This document shows positions 30,784-40,015 of a stretch of DNA of 64,000 nt, in pieces. Below the pieces are notes generated by a model. It was not told the DNA's origin. It saw only the letters and a program-made list of their open reading frames with translations, and did not search any database. Position 1 is the stretch's first letter. Each line of letters opens with the position of its first letter. The DNA lies in assembly GCF_012641475.1 (NCBI RefSeq), contig NZ_JABAIL010000006.1:372001-436000 (forward strand), read 5' to 3'. This stretch comes from Flammeovirga agarivorans. Lineage in GTDB: Bacteria; Bacteroidota; Bacteroidia; Cytophagales; Flammeovirgaceae. Position numbers and translations under genes: made by a program.

Positions 30784-31698
30784 TTAATTGACCATTTGAC
30801 GGTATTCATTTGGGCTCATTGACGTCTTCTTTTTAAAGATCTTACTGAAATATTGAGGGTATTCAAAGCCTAAAGAATAGGCAATTTCAGAAGCACTATT
30901 CTTAGAGTTTAATAACCTGTTTTTTGCTTTTTCTATAATGAAATGATGAATATGATCTTGAGTACTTTGGCCGGTCTCCTTTTTTAATAAATCACTTAGG
31001 TATTTTGGTGATAAGTTCATTTGTTCTCCACAATATTGTACAGAAGGTATGCCTAATTCCAGCTGTTTTTCATCTTTATAATATTGCTTTAAAAAAGTTT
31101 GGAAATCTGCTACAGTATCCTGATTTAAATTCGATCGAGTATAGAACTGACGATCATAAAATCTCACACAATAATTCAATAAAAGTTCGATATTACTGAT
31201 AATTAAAGTCTGACTATGAGCATCAATATTATTTCTAAGTTCATTTTCAATCTTATGAATAATATCTGTGACTGTTTCTCTTTCGTCATCAGAGAGGTGA
31301 AGTGCCTCATTAATAGCATAAGAGAAAAATGAGAAGTCTTCTATTCTTTTTCCCAATTCCGATTTTCTTATGAGGTCGGGATGAAAACATAACGTCCACC
31401 CTTTGTCTTCCTTTACCTTTTGATTTTTTTTGAATTCAAGAATTTGATTTGGAGCGGTGAAGATCATCGTTCCTTCCTGATAATCATAAGAGTTTCGTCC
31501 ATAATTCTGAATAGTAAACACACAATTATCCTTTAAGCTAATCTGAAAGAGATCGATAGCGTATTTGATGTTATCTACTTCTAATTTTTGAAGTTTATCA
31601 CCCAAACGAAGTACAGAAACCAAGGGATGTTTAGGCTTTTCGAAACCTAAGAATTCATGGATCTCATGTATTGAATTTATTTTTAGGATATCTTTCAT
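30784..31698 (-). CDS. AraC-family transcriptional regulator
   Basis: The 304-residue protein has an N-terminal cupin-like sensing region (residues 1-170) and a C-terminal double helix-turn-helix (about 205-304). The latter contains NLSPKYLSDLLKKETGQST and the signature SEIAYSLGFEYPQYFSKIFK, with KKTSMSPNEYR at the end. It is the last gene of a three-gene minus-strand set (SDR, small membrane protein, regulator) with gaps of 8 and 12 bp. It may regulate that set in response to a small molecule; the effector is unknown. Confidence 0.93.
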   Translation of the reverse strand: MKDILKINSIHEIHEFLGFEKPKHPLVSVLRLGDKLQKLEVDNIKYAIDLFQISLKDNCVFTIQNYGRNSYDYQEGTMIFTAPNQILEFKKNQKVKEDKGWTLCFHPDLIRKSELGKRIEDFSFFSYAINEALHLSDDERETVTDIIHKIENELRNNIDAHSQTLIISNIELLLNYCVRFYDRQFYTRSNLNQDTVADFQTFLKQYYKDEKQLELGIPSVQYCGEQMNLSPKYLSDLLKKETGQSTQDHIHHFIIEKAKNRLLNSKNSASEIAYSLGFEYPQYFSKIFKKKTSMSPNEYRQMVN

Positions 31699-31710
31699 CT
31701 CTTCACATAA

Positions 31711-32202
31711 TTAAAGTTGTTCCAAGAAAATTAAGAAATCATCTGATCTTTTCACAAAACCACTATCCATGATATAAGTGGCTACCGATAAAACAATAAT
31801 ACCCAAAGCGACACCTTTGTAGTAAGGAGTTTGACTAAGTACTAAACCAATAATAGATAGAAGCATCAATCCTGGATACACATATATTATTAGCGTTTTC
31901 CCTGCTTTATTATCGTTGGTATGTTTGGTAATTTCTGCTTTAATACCTTCTTGATTAGATTCATTATACAATTGAACACTTTTCTCTACATGAGCAGGCC
32001 TACTATAAATAATATACCCACCATAACCTATTAAAATGGTGATCAATAACCCCAGTGGAATACTACTCCCTTTCAACAATTGATTGTCGCTTTTCAAGAT
32101 CATCACGAGTGCGGCAAAAATGAGAAAGCCAATACCAATCATGACTTTCCCTTGTGTTACTTCAGCTTTTGCCCAATTATTTGCATATGTAATAAAATCC
32201 AT
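31711..32202 (-). CDS. Small integral membrane protein, hypothetical
   Basis: The 163-residue protein has about four hydrophobic segments: near 20-35 (VMIGIGFLIFAALVMIL), 47-66 (IPLGLLITILIGYGGYIIY), 104-122 (LIIYVYPGLMLLSIIGLVL) and 128-146. A soluble loop (HVEKSVQLYNESNQEGIKAE) lies between the second and third. I do not recognise a named family. It is sandwiched between the SDR and the AraC regulator with 8- and 12-bp gaps, so it belongs to that operon. Confidence 0.65.
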   Translation of the reverse strand: MDFITYANNWAKAEVTQGKVMIGIGFLIFAALVMILKSDNQLLKGSSIPLGLLITILIGYGGYIIYSRPAHVEKSVQLYNESNQEGIKAEITKHTNDNKAGKTLIIYVYPGLMLLSIIGLVLSQTPYYKGVALGIIVLSVATYIMDSGFVKRSDDFLIFLEQL

Positions 32203-32210
32203 AGATCATT

Positions 32211-33029
32211 TTATTTAAACTGACTCATTATCATTTTATCATAGATATTGTCTCCAAACCATTTTCTAATGGCAATAGCTGGTTTAGCCATATATCCTTT
32301 TACATATCTAGTTTTTGGTTTTTCAATCGTCGCAGCTTTTGCGATAACACCACCAAGTACATCTACATGCGTTAGACTATCGTTTGTGTAGGTTTCTTTC
32401 ATTCCATCTGCTACTTTATTGGCAAATTGAGCATAAGCACCTTTTCCTGAAGTCTTTTTCAGGTTATCTGCAGCAATTGTACCCCATGATGTTTTGATTC
32501 CTCCTGGTTCGACTACCACTACATCAATTCCAAAAGGTTTTACCTCCAATCGTAAACAATCGCTCCATCCTTCAACCGCATGTTTAGTTGCATGATACCA
32601 TGCTCCAAGTGGAGTATATATTTTACCTCCCATAGAAGATATATTTACAATCCTTCCATGATGATTTTCTCTCATATGCGGTAATACCAGTTGAGTAATA
32701 CGAGCCAATCCAAACATATTCACTTCAAATTGTCTTTTTGCTTCTTCAATGGGTACATCTTCTACCGCACCATAAGATCCATAGCCTGCATTATTGATCA
32801 AGATATCAATCCTACCTTCTTTTTCGATGATTGCATTTACACAATCAACAATAGAAGCATCATTGGTTAAATCCAAAGAAATAATTGACATTCCTGCATC
32901 TTCTAGATCTTTCATCTGATCCAATCTTCTGGCTGCACCATAAACAATATACCCTTGTGATTTCAAGATGTTGGCGGTCGATTTACCCATACCTGATGAT
33001 GCTCCCGTAATTAATGCTACTCTACTCAT
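32211..33029 (-). CDS. Short-chain dehydrogenase/reductase (SDR)
   Basis: The 272-residue enzyme is a classical SDR. TGASSGMGKSTA is the NAD(P)-binding glycine motif, NNAGYGSYG is the NNAG motif, and the catalytic set is Ser in INISSMGG and Tyr-x-x-x-Lys in YHATKHA. VVVEPGGIKTSW follows the active site. It is the first gene of the SDR-membrane protein-AraC operon. Substrate unknown; C-terminal basic residues do not resolve it. The WYL-domain regulator 166 bp upstream is on the same strand. Confidence 0.93.
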   Translation of the reverse strand: MSRVALITGASSGMGKSTANILKSQGYIVYGAARRLDQMKDLEDAGMSIISLDLTNDASIVDCVNAIIEKEGRIDILINNAGYGSYGAVEDVPIEEAKRQFEVNMFGLARITQLVLPHMRENHHGRIVNISSMGGKIYTPLGAWYHATKHAVEGWSDCLRLEVKPFGIDVVVVEPGGIKTSWGTIAADNLKKTSGKGAYAQFANKVADGMKETYTNDSLTHVDVLGGVIAKAATIEKPKTRYVKGYMAKPAIAIRKWFGDNIYDKMIMSQFK

Positions 33030-33195
33030 GATATTATAAAACTTTGATTGTCTTTTATTTATATCACAAATTTATTCACACTACCAAAAACAATTGTATT
33101 CAAATTTCGGATAATTGTATACTTTTTACTTGGGAGTGACGGAGAGTAGGATTATATAGTGAAAGTCTATAATTAAATAGGCACTTGATAAATTT

Positions 33196-33894
33196 CTAAT
33201 TTTTATCCTTAATATACTGTTCAAAAAACTCTTTGATGGTCAAATTATGTGGAGTAAATTTATCTTGTAATGCAATTATTGATTGGATATAATCGATTCT
33301 GAAAACCCGAAAATCATTTCTTAATCGACAATACGCTACAAGTAAGAAGTTTCCGTTAGTACTATATATTGCAAATGGTTCAATCGTTCTTTTAGTTACT
33401 TGATTTTGAGATGAAAGGTAGCTAATCTCTAGCAATTGAAAATGGATAATTGCTGATTGTAATTCCATTAAATTATCACTCGTTTTTTCCTCTTTGTTAT
33501 TGCCACCAAAATATACTCTTTCTGATAGTAAGTCGGCGTTACCCTTTTGAGAGTACTTGAGAATCGATTTAATCTTATCTATTGCACTAGATACATTCTT
33601 TACCAATGATTCATCTTTATTTTTAAGTACTAATTGCTCGATAGTAATCAATGCATTGGCTTCTTCTTCAGAGAATAAAACTGGAGGTAGATGATAGCCT
33701 TCCATAATAGAATATCCTTTACCTTCTTCAGTAATAATGGGAATACCTGATTGTTCCAACGTCCTTATATCTCTATAAATCGTTCGGGTACTAACACCAT
33801 GTTTTTCTGCTAAATAATTGGCTGTTACAATCTTCTTTGATTGTAATTGTGTGATAATAGCCGTTAGTCTTGCAAGCCTTGGTTTTTCTTCCAT
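33196..33894 (-). CDS. YafY-type HTH/WYL-domain transcriptional regulator
   Basis: The 232-residue protein has an N-terminal HTH_11 DNA-binding domain (LTAIITQLQSKKIVTANYLA, then STRTIYRDIRTLEQSGIPI). A WYL-type ligand domain follows from about residue 140 (LEISYLSSQNQVTKRTIEPFAIYSTNG and FRVFRIDYIQSI). This is a widespread architecture that senses nucleotides or other ligands. It lies directly upstream of the SDR operon and may control it (inference from position). Confidence 0.9.
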   Translation of the reverse strand: MEEKPRLARLTAIITQLQSKKIVTANYLAEKHGVSTRTIYRDIRTLEQSGIPIITEEGKGYSIMEGYHLPPVLFSEEEANALITIEQLVLKNKDESLVKNVSSAIDKIKSILKYSQKGNADLLSERVYFGGNNKEEKTSDNLMELQSAIIHFQLLEISYLSSQNQVTKRTIEPFAIYSTNGNFLLVAYCRLRNDFRVFRIDYIQSIIALQDKFTPHNLTIKEFFEQYIKDKN

Positions 33895-33951
33895 CGATTA
33901 AAGATAAGTTCCTTGTATATCCTCTCCCCAATTGATGTAAAAAAACATTTT

Positions 33952-34455
33952 CTATTGTCCGAAGAGTTTCATTTTCACTCCTAAGTTAATACTCATTTGT
34001 GAATTGATATCTACAAAATACGTCATCTTACCTTTTTTATAACCAATATGAGACCCAGCAACCCATTTAGAGGAATATCCCATATATGGACTTAAGTAGA
34101 TATCTTCAATAAAAAAATCATACCCTAAGGTCAGCAACATATAATCGTTAATGATAATGTCTCGACCTGAGATATCATGTTCTTTTTTAGCAAATGACTT
34201 ACTAAAAGTAACGGTCAAACGGTTGATTGTCACTATAGCTCCAATATTGTAGGTGACATCTGAGCCAGTATAGGCAAAATCGCCATATTGATCATAATAA
34301 TTAATACTATACGGTGACACTCCAGCAATCAAACCAAAATCTACAGTCAGCTTTTTTTCATTTTTCTGAAACTGTTTATAAGGGTTAGGACATTGCTGTG
34401 CAAAAAGGGTAAAACCGCTAAATAAGAATAGTAATAAAAGTAATCTGATCCTCAT
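33952..34455 (-). CDS. Small outer-membrane beta-barrel-like protein, hypothetical
   Basis: The 167-residue protein has a signal peptide (MRIRLLLLLFLFSGFTLFAQ). The mature part has alternating strands rich in Tyr, Gly and Ser, such as NIGAIVTINRLTVTFSKSF, YMLLTLGYDFF and YLSPYMGYSSKW, as in 8-stranded beta-barrel proteins. No specific family is recognised. It is a stand-alone minus-strand gene with an open 430-bp region upstream. Confidence 0.6.
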   Translation of the reverse strand: MRIRLLLLLFLFSGFTLFAQQCPNPYKQFQKNEKKLTVDFGLIAGVSPYSINYYDQYGDFAYTGSDVTYNIGAIVTINRLTVTFSKSFAKKEHDISGRDIIINDYMLLTLGYDFFIEDIYLSPYMGYSSKWVAGSHIGYKKGKMTYFVDINSQMSINLGVKMKLFGQ

Positions 34456-34885
34456 GAATGTATCCGATTAAAAAAATCTTTTCATGTTTTTATGAGTACT
34501 AAAAATTGGAATACTCGATACCATGAAAAGTGCTAACAACAAGGTTAACTAAAAAAATAGATCTACCTTATATTAACTTCCTTCCACAATTTTTAGTTTG
34601 CTCATTGATAGTAATATATGTGAATAATAATGAAGAAGATAATACCTTGAATTCTTCGCCTATTTATAGAAATAGGAAATCATGTTTTACTGTTTTCATT
34701 AATGTTAGGAAATATACTTTTCTATCAGTTGATAGAATTTAGAAATCTAATTGTATTATTGCATCGCGGTATTATGGTAGATAGCTTCACGCTTATCTGT
34801 CCATCGAAACCATTGAGTAAATAATCATAAAAATAAGGTAATACAGGCTTTCATTTATAGCTTGTTTACTTGATCAGATAAGGAA
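34456..34885. other. 430-bp intergenic region, divergent promoters
   Basis: AT-rich stretch between the minus-strand barrel protein and the plus-strand methyltransferase. A 70-codon plus-strand frame at 34530-34742 has no recognisable domain and composition like random AT-rich DNA, so I do not call it. I see no strong hairpin or RNA gene. It should contain the promoters of both flanking genes. Confidence 0.4.
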
Positions 34886-35833
34886 ATGCAGCAACAGCAA
34901 TATTTATATATTATCAATTTCAATTCTAATGAAAGTGAGTTAAGTAAATTGGAATCGAGACAACTTTTTAATGAAGATGTTGCAGGAAAAATGCATTTCT
35001 CAGATATCGAAATCGTCCCGTCTAGCAGTCCATTTATTAAAAAAAGAATGGATATTTTATATTCTTCCAATAACTACCAAGATCTTATTGATAAGGTTGA
35101 AAAGATGGAAATTAAGGTGGAAGGTTTCAAGGCAGAATATATTATGCTCGAAGGTGACACCATAGGTTATAAAGAACGTTTGGGACAATTAAGAGACATA
35201 GGATACCGCATCGAAGGAGAACCTGATTATTACAACCCCACCGTCACTTATGGATTGTGCTTCTTTGAAGACTATTGGTATTTTGGAACTGTAATCAGAG
35301 ATGATGCTGAATGGCAGAAACACAATCAAAAACCTTGTTCGTTTAGTAATTCTCTAAGTATTAATACCGCTAAAGCACTTGTGAATATTGCTTCTAAGGG
35401 AGATAAATCAAAAGCAATTATCGATGCTTGTTGTGGTGTGGGCACTGTTTTGTTGGAAGGCTGTTTTTCAGGTTTTAATATAGAAGGTTGTGATATCAAT
35501 TGGAAAGCGAGTAATCATACCCAGAAAAACCTTGAGCATTATCAGTACACTACAAATGTATACAACTGTGATATCAAAGATTTAGACAAGACATATGATG
35601 CCGCCATTATAGATCTTCCCTATAATCTTTATTCTGCATCTTCAGACGAAATTGCATTTAATATCATAGAAGCCACTGCATTAAAAGCACCTAGAGTAGT
35701 TATCATATCCATCACTAACATTGATGAATTCATTCAGAAAGCAGGGTTAAAAACAATTGATAAATGTACTATTGATAAAATAGGTAAGGTAAAATTTACT
35801 CGCTATCTACATGTATGTGAAAGAGCAGAATAA
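34886..35833 (+). CDS. TRM11-like SAM-dependent RNA methyltransferase
   Basis: The 315-residue protein has an N-terminal THUMP-like region and a Rossmann methyltransferase domain from about residue 150. KPCSFSNSLSINTAKALVNIA is the pre-motif seen in TRM11/TrmG10-type enzymes. IIDACCGVGTVLLEGCFSG (178-196) is the SAM-binding loop, IEGCDI is motif II, and DLPYN (243-247) replaces the usual D/N-P-P-Y catalytic motif of N2-guanine methylases. tRNA guanine is the likely target by family. It ends 1 bp before the convergent LuxR-type gene. Confidence 0.8.
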   Translation: MQQQQYLYIINFNSNESELSKLESRQLFNEDVAGKMHFSDIEIVPSSSPFIKKRMDILYSSNNYQDLIDKVEKMEIKVEGFKAEYIMLEGDTIGYKERLGQLRDIGYRIEGEPDYYNPTVTYGLCFFEDYWYFGTVIRDDAEWQKHNQKPCSFSNSLSINTAKALVNIASKGDKSKAIIDACCGVGTVLLEGCFSGFNIEGCDINWKASNHTQKNLEHYQYTTNVYNCDIKDLDKTYDAAIIDLPYNLYSASSDEIAFNIIEATALKAPRVVIISITNIDEFIQKAGLKTIDKCTIDKIGKVKFTRYLHVCERAE

Positions 35834-35834
35834 C

Positions 35835-36452
35835 TCAGTTCATCACTAATTCTCTTGTGAAAAATTCATAGGCATAAACTGTTTTCAAAAGTGAAAAGGA
35901 AGTATTAACCTCAAGTTTATGCATAATGTTATTCTTGTGATTTTTGATAGTATGAGCACTCAAAAATAATAATTCTGCAATTTCCTTATTGGATAAACCT
36001 TGGCTTATATATGAAGCTATTTCTTTCTCTCTTCTACTCAATGTATTGTATTTTTGTTTTTGTGATACATAAATAGAATACATCTCATAGTACAATTTAA
36101 AGAGTTTCATCTCTTGATGATCATGAGCAGGGAAAGCTATAATATTTATCTCGTTTCTCACTCGATCCTTTACCCAAAAAGTATAGAATATGATATCGTC
36201 TTTGAACGTTTTAATTTTAAATGATATAGGTAATGATGTTTGTTGTTTGTTATTGTCATTAATAAACTCATTTACCCTAATGGTATTATACTTCAGGTCA
36301 ATTTTAAGATGTTCAGTATCCATATCGATCAGGGATACATTTACTAATCTTTCAAAAAGAAAATGCTTGTAAGTTTCAATCGTGAAACTTTCTAGAGTAG
36401 CATTAAATTCCAAGATAGATGGAATAGGTCTCAACTTAATGTTAGACTTCAT
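35835..36452 (-). CDS. LuxR-type HTH transcriptional regulator
   Basis: The 205-residue protein ends in a LuxR-type helix-turn-helix (about 141-195): LSRREKEIASYISQGLSNKE, then IAELLFLSAHTIKNHKNNIMHKL. The N-terminal 135 residues have no receiver-domain Asp pattern and no recognisable PAS signature, although the strand-rich content would fit a PAS-like sensor. Signal and targets are unknown. It is a single gene, tail-to-tail with the methyltransferase gene at a 1-bp gap. Confidence 0.88.
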   Translation of the reverse strand: MKSNIKLRPIPSILEFNATLESFTIETYKHFLFERLVNVSLIDMDTEHLKIDLKYNTIRVNEFINDNNKQQTSLPISFKIKTFKDDIIFYTFWVKDRVRNEINIIAFPAHDHQEMKLFKLYYEMYSIYVSQKQKYNTLSRREKEIASYISQGLSNKEIAELLFLSAHTIKNHKNNIMHKLEVNTSFSLLKTVYAYEFFTRELVMN

Positions 36453-36678
36453 TACTTTTTATTCCTTTATATATGTTTGTCGATTAAGTCACCATAAACA
36501 GTACTTAATGACATAGATTACGACAGCAGAATGAAGAATGTTTTACCTATTTTGTAAAAAATCCTCAAAAATCACAATTCAAATGTAACATTGTTTCTAG
36601 TGAGTTTATTAATATATAGAACAAACAAATATTAAGTAACATGATAAGTAAACGTCACTTTTTTAAGTGAAAGAAAAA

Positions 36679-36705
36679 GGCTCAATAATAGGTAATTATT
36701 GAGCC
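36679..36705 (-). terminator. Terminator after the 433-residue lipoprotein gene
   Basis: The arms GGCTCAATAAT (36679-36689) and ATTATTGAGCC (36695-36705) are perfectly complementary with a 5-nt loop. On the minus strand they are followed by a U5 tract. It ends the transcript of the lipoprotein gene at 36742-38043. Confidence 0.8.
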
Positions 36706-36741
36706 CTTGATTTATGGTTAACGCTTTATTAAAGCGATCAA

Positions 36742-38043
36742 TTATTTTACAATTTTATAAGTCCAGTTTCCTTTTTCAAGTCTGATAGTGAACTGCTCAC
36801 CCTCATTGACGTGAAGCTTCTCGCCACCTTGTACTAGATAGTTCGTAGCAGATGAAACACCTAAGATAATATCATCTTCTTCACCTTCTAACTTAACTCT
36901 AAATTCAAGGTCTTTACCCATATCAGCAGCAGTAGTCGTATACTCAAGAATATTACCTTCACCTTCCATCAATACAGAAGTATTTTCATCTGTAAAGATT
37001 TTAACTTTTTTCAATGGAGCAAGTTCTACCGTATAAGACTTTGCCTTTTCGTTCATGATTAATCTAGCACCATAAGGCATGTAGAATTGACCTTCACCAT
37101 TTTCTGATGCTCCAAAAGTACCATTTAAAGAGAAATCAGAAGATGGGTTGATTGGTGCTTGTAGGGTGTTATTACCGTTATCAAATACAACAACTTGTGC
37201 ATTTGTTAACTCTGTACCATCCCAGTACCAGTCGTACTTATATTTCTTCATGTCTACTGCAGGAGCTGTAGTTCCAGCATACTTAACAGTAAGGTTCATA
37301 GGGATAATCACTTGATTATTTGTTTCGTTATCGAAACCTTGCTCTACGCTTGAAGATAAATTAAGATCTGTTCCTGTTGGGTTACCTTGTAACTCGAAAG
37401 AATACTTATTATTTAATTTTGCATTAAATACAATTGGAATATTGTTTTCAAAAGCTCTTACATTCATAGATACATCGATGTCAGCATCGTCCATATATAC
37501 ATATGAGTAGTAATAAGTATCTTCGTCTGTAGTACCTACTTTGTTTAAAGTGGATGTACCAAACTCAGTTTTGATAGCTACCTCTTTAATGTAAGCCACT
37601 TTACCCCATACTTCAACATATGCCCAGCTTAAGTTAGACATTGTGATATCCGCTGAAGTTTCGCCTGCAGGAATTACTTTTTTACCACCTAAAGTATAAG
37701 CAGTGTGATATCCTGTAAATTCTTCTCCGTCTTTAACAAATTTAGAATGTCTAACATCGATAGTTACTTCTCCGATCATTCCTTGGATTAGAATATTATC
37801 ATCTAGGTTGATGCCATCTAAAAAGAACTCGTTTCCTTTTGAATCTACAGCAACTAACTCATAATTATCTTTCTCATAATTTACTCCTGGATCAGTCATT
37901 CTTTGTCCACTGAATGATGAAATCTCAGAGCTAATAATGTTGGATACAATAATGTCTCTTGGTGAATCTCCTTCTATTTGAACTTCCTCTTGTGAACAAG
38001 AAAAGATGAAGAATAAAATGGGTAAAAGGAATAATTTTCTCAT
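36742..38043 (-). CDS. Lipoprotein of unknown function
   Basis: The 433-residue protein has a lipoprotein signal (MRKLFLLPILFFIFSC, Cys16). The rest is beta-rich with Ig-like or adhesin-like strands. A motif YKYDWYWDGTEL lies in the middle and several VDM/VEL-type strands near the end. No catalytic residues or named domain are recognised. It is a single transcript with a good terminator downstream. Surface or periplasmic location follows from the lipobox; export to the surface would depend on an undetermined signal. Confidence 0.65.
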   Translation of the reverse strand: MRKLFLLPILFFIFSCSQEEVQIEGDSPRDIIVSNIISSEISSFSGQRMTDPGVNYEKDNYELVAVDSKGNEFFLDGINLDDNILIQGMIGEVTIDVRHSKFVKDGEEFTGYHTAYTLGGKKVIPAGETSADITMSNLSWAYVEVWGKVAYIKEVAIKTEFGTSTLNKVGTTDEDTYYYSYVYMDDADIDVSMNVRAFENNIPIVFNAKLNNKYSFELQGNPTGTDLNLSSSVEQGFDNETNNQVIIPMNLTVKYAGTTAPAVDMKKYKYDWYWDGTELTNAQVVVFDNGNNTLQAPINPSSDFSLNGTFGASENGEGQFYMPYGARLIMNEKAKSYTVELAPLKKVKIFTDENTSVLMEGEGNILEYTTTAADMGKDLEFRVKLEGEEDDIILGVSSATNYLVQGGEKLHVNEGEQFTIRLEKGNWTYKIVK

Positions 38044-38233
38044 AGTAATATCTTTATAAAAAATTAATTACATCAGGTGTAATTAGGTATTAAAAAAATT
38101 GAGCATTTAATTTCGAGCTCAAAGGGTTATACTTAGTGCTTGCTTAAAAAGATTTAAATATTATAGGTTATTAACTTTATTGACTTTCAATGTTGTAATG
38201 ATTATGTTTCACTGTTTCATTAATGTATAATTA

Positions 38234-38273
38234 AAAACTGTCAATTTAAAATAGAGATTAAATTGACAGTTTT
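38234..38273 (-). terminator. Terminator after the 187-residue barrel protein gene
   Basis: Perfect 16-bp stem (38234-38249 with 38258-38273) around an 8-nt loop, followed on the minus strand by a further U and an AT-rich stretch. It lies 15 bp past the stop at 38288. Confidence 0.7.
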
Positions 38274-38287
38274 AAGGAGGCTCTTAC

Positions 38288-38851
38288 TTAGAAAGAATAA
38301 CCTATTCTGAGATGAACTCTAAACGCAAAATCGATAGGATTAGCATTACTTATAGAAGAATCATAAAAGGTATAAATATACCCTAAACCACCACCTAATT
38401 CGTAATTAAAATCTTTGACTAAATTTCTTCTAATACCCCAAGACAAAAACATAGAAACATCACTAATGTTTCGTAGCCCAGGTACATTAGAAATAACAAA
38501 CCAATCAGGAGAATAGTTGCCTTCCAAAGCAACAAAACTAGCACTGTTATTCTCTACTCTTTTCAGTTTTTTGGCTCTTTTTTTTATGTTATAATACCAT
38601 CTTGGAGACAAACTAAAAGTAGGTAACATATATATGACATCTTGCTGGTACTCAGATCCCGTTTGGAAACCTGCATTCATTCCAGCCTCAGTACGTAAAG
38701 CTATGGTATTGGATAATCGTGTTTCGTTATTATACCAAACCCCTAGAAATCCTGTTTGAATAGAGTTAATTGAATGTTCTACTGATACAGTTTGTGCTTG
38801 AGAGATATAACAAAATGCAGAGAGAAAAATGGTTATTATTAATTTTTTCAT
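38288..38851 (-). CDS. Outer-membrane beta-barrel protein, hypothetical
   Basis: The 187-residue protein has a signal peptide (MKKLIITIFLSAFCYISQAQ). Mature strands such as NSIQTGFLGVWYNNETRLS, NTIALRTEAGMNAGF and FAFRVHLRIGYSF alternate and end in an aromatic residue (Phe), the usual beta-barrel terminal signature recognised by the Bam machinery. Family and function unknown; single gene with its own terminator. Confidence 0.65.
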   Translation of the reverse strand: MKKLIITIFLSAFCYISQAQTVSVEHSINSIQTGFLGVWYNNETRLSNTIALRTEAGMNAGFQTGSEYQQDVIYMLPTFSLSPRWYYNIKKRAKKLKRVENNSASFVALEGNYSPDWFVISNVPGLRNISDVSMFLSWGIRRNLVKDFNYELGGGLGYIYTFYDSSISNANPIDFAFRVHLRIGYSF

Positions 38852-38940
38852 TTAAAGGAGAGTATGAAGTTTTATGATTTAGAATAGTTGCGGTTTAATG
38901 ACAAATAGTGATAAAGGGTTGACAACATAAAAAGAAAAAA

Positions 38941-38970
38941 CCCACATTAAAGTTGGTAGTTTAATGTGGG
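38941..38970 (-). terminator. Terminator after the DUF808 gene
   Basis: The arms CCCACATTAAA (38941-38951) and TTTAATGTGGG (38960-38970) are perfectly complementary around an 8-nt loop. A run of T6 follows on the minus strand. This is a canonical rho-independent terminator. Confidence 0.85.
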
Positions 38971-39031
38971 CCTTGATGTTATATTAGAATCGACTTTTAA
39001 AAATATGCAATACGTTATTCCTTTTGAAGTG

Positions 39032-39904
39032 CTAGCTATGACTTTTCCCTAACATCTTTTCAATAACTTTCACTACCAACAATGCGATCGCACCCACTAC
39101 AATTCCCACTGCTAGCTCTCCAAGTACAGAAGGAAAACTATGTACTAGGTCATGTACTTGATGTATATTATGAACAAAAATTCCACCTGCCACTAATAAC
39201 ATCGCCACTGTTCCAATAAAAGCCAAGCTCTTAATGACCCATGGTAATGCGTTAACTAGTAACATTCCGATGCTTTTTAATATTCCTTTACCGTTTGAGG
39301 CTTCTACTAATTTTAAACCCAAATCATCCATTCTTACAATTAAAGCAACCAATCCGTATACGCCTATTGTTGCAATCAAAGCAGCTAATGAAACTGATAA
39401 TATTTGTACTGTCATTTCTTCTTCAACCACAGAACTTAATGCAACGATGACGATCTCAACAGATAAGATAAAGTCGACAACAATGGCAGATTTCACCTTT
39501 TTCTTTTCTTCAATTTTGAGTTCCTCTTCAGACATTTCAGCTTTGGCTGTAGCTGTTTTCGTATGCCCTCCATCAAATAGATAATGGTAGACTTTCTCTG
39601 CTCCTTCAAAAGCTAGATAGATACCTCCTATTACTAAAATGGGTACAATAGACCATGGAACAAAAGCACTCAGTAAAAACGCCAATGGAAGAATAATCAA
39701 TTTATTGATAAATGAGCCCTTACAGATAGCCCATAATACTGGAATTTCTCTTGAGGCTCTAAAACCCGATGCTTTTTCTGCCGTTACGGCAAGGTCGTCT
39801 CCTAAAATCCCTCCAGCTTTCTGTGTAGCTACTTTTGTAGTTACTGCAACATCATCCATGATGACGGCAATATCATCTAGCAATGCGAAAAATCCTGATG
39901 CCAT
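39032..39904 (-). CDS. DUF808-family integral membrane protein
   Basis: The 290-residue protein starts with the diagnostic DUF808 block MASGFFALLDDIAVIMDDVA and GILGDDLAVTAEKASGF, followed by REIPVLWAICKGSF. About six transmembrane segments follow, with a charged cytosolic stretch (TATAKAEMSEEELKIEEKKK) in the middle. E. coli YedI is a member; the family's molecular role is not established. It is a single transcript with a strong terminator. Confidence 0.9.
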   Translation of the reverse strand: MASGFFALLDDIAVIMDDVAVTTKVATQKAGGILGDDLAVTAEKASGFRASREIPVLWAICKGSFINKLIILPLAFLLSAFVPWSIVPILVIGGIYLAFEGAEKVYHYLFDGGHTKTATAKAEMSEEELKIEEKKKVKSAIVVDFILSVEIVIVALSSVVEEEMTVQILSVSLAALIATIGVYGLVALIVRMDDLGLKLVEASNGKGILKSIGMLLVNALPWVIKSLAFIGTVAMLLVAGGIFVHNIHQVHDLVHSFPSVLGELAVGIVVGAIALLVVKVIEKMLGKSHS

Positions 39905-39971
39905 TTATTAGTTTTTAAAGTAATAGTTTGTTTAAAAGTGGATGAATTTAACTTGTAAATCGTTAATAAGC

Positions 39972-40008
39972 AAAGTACCTCAAGAGAATCGTCTCATTGA
40001 GGTACTTT
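39972..40008 (-). terminator. Terminator after the haloalkane-dehalogenase-like gene
   Basis: The arms AAAGTACCTCAA (39972-39983) and TTGAGGTACTTT (39997-40008) are perfectly complementary. An inner GAGA/TCTC pair extends the stem with one unpaired base. It begins 8 bp past the stop codon on the minus strand; the U-tract is short. Confidence 0.75.
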
Positions 40009-40015
40009 CGTATTT

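Noticed and set aside
34530-34742. Possible 70-codon gene in the 34456-34885 intergenic region
   Set aside because: No recognisable domain or signal peptide, composition like random AT-rich DNA, and no clear ribosome-binding site.
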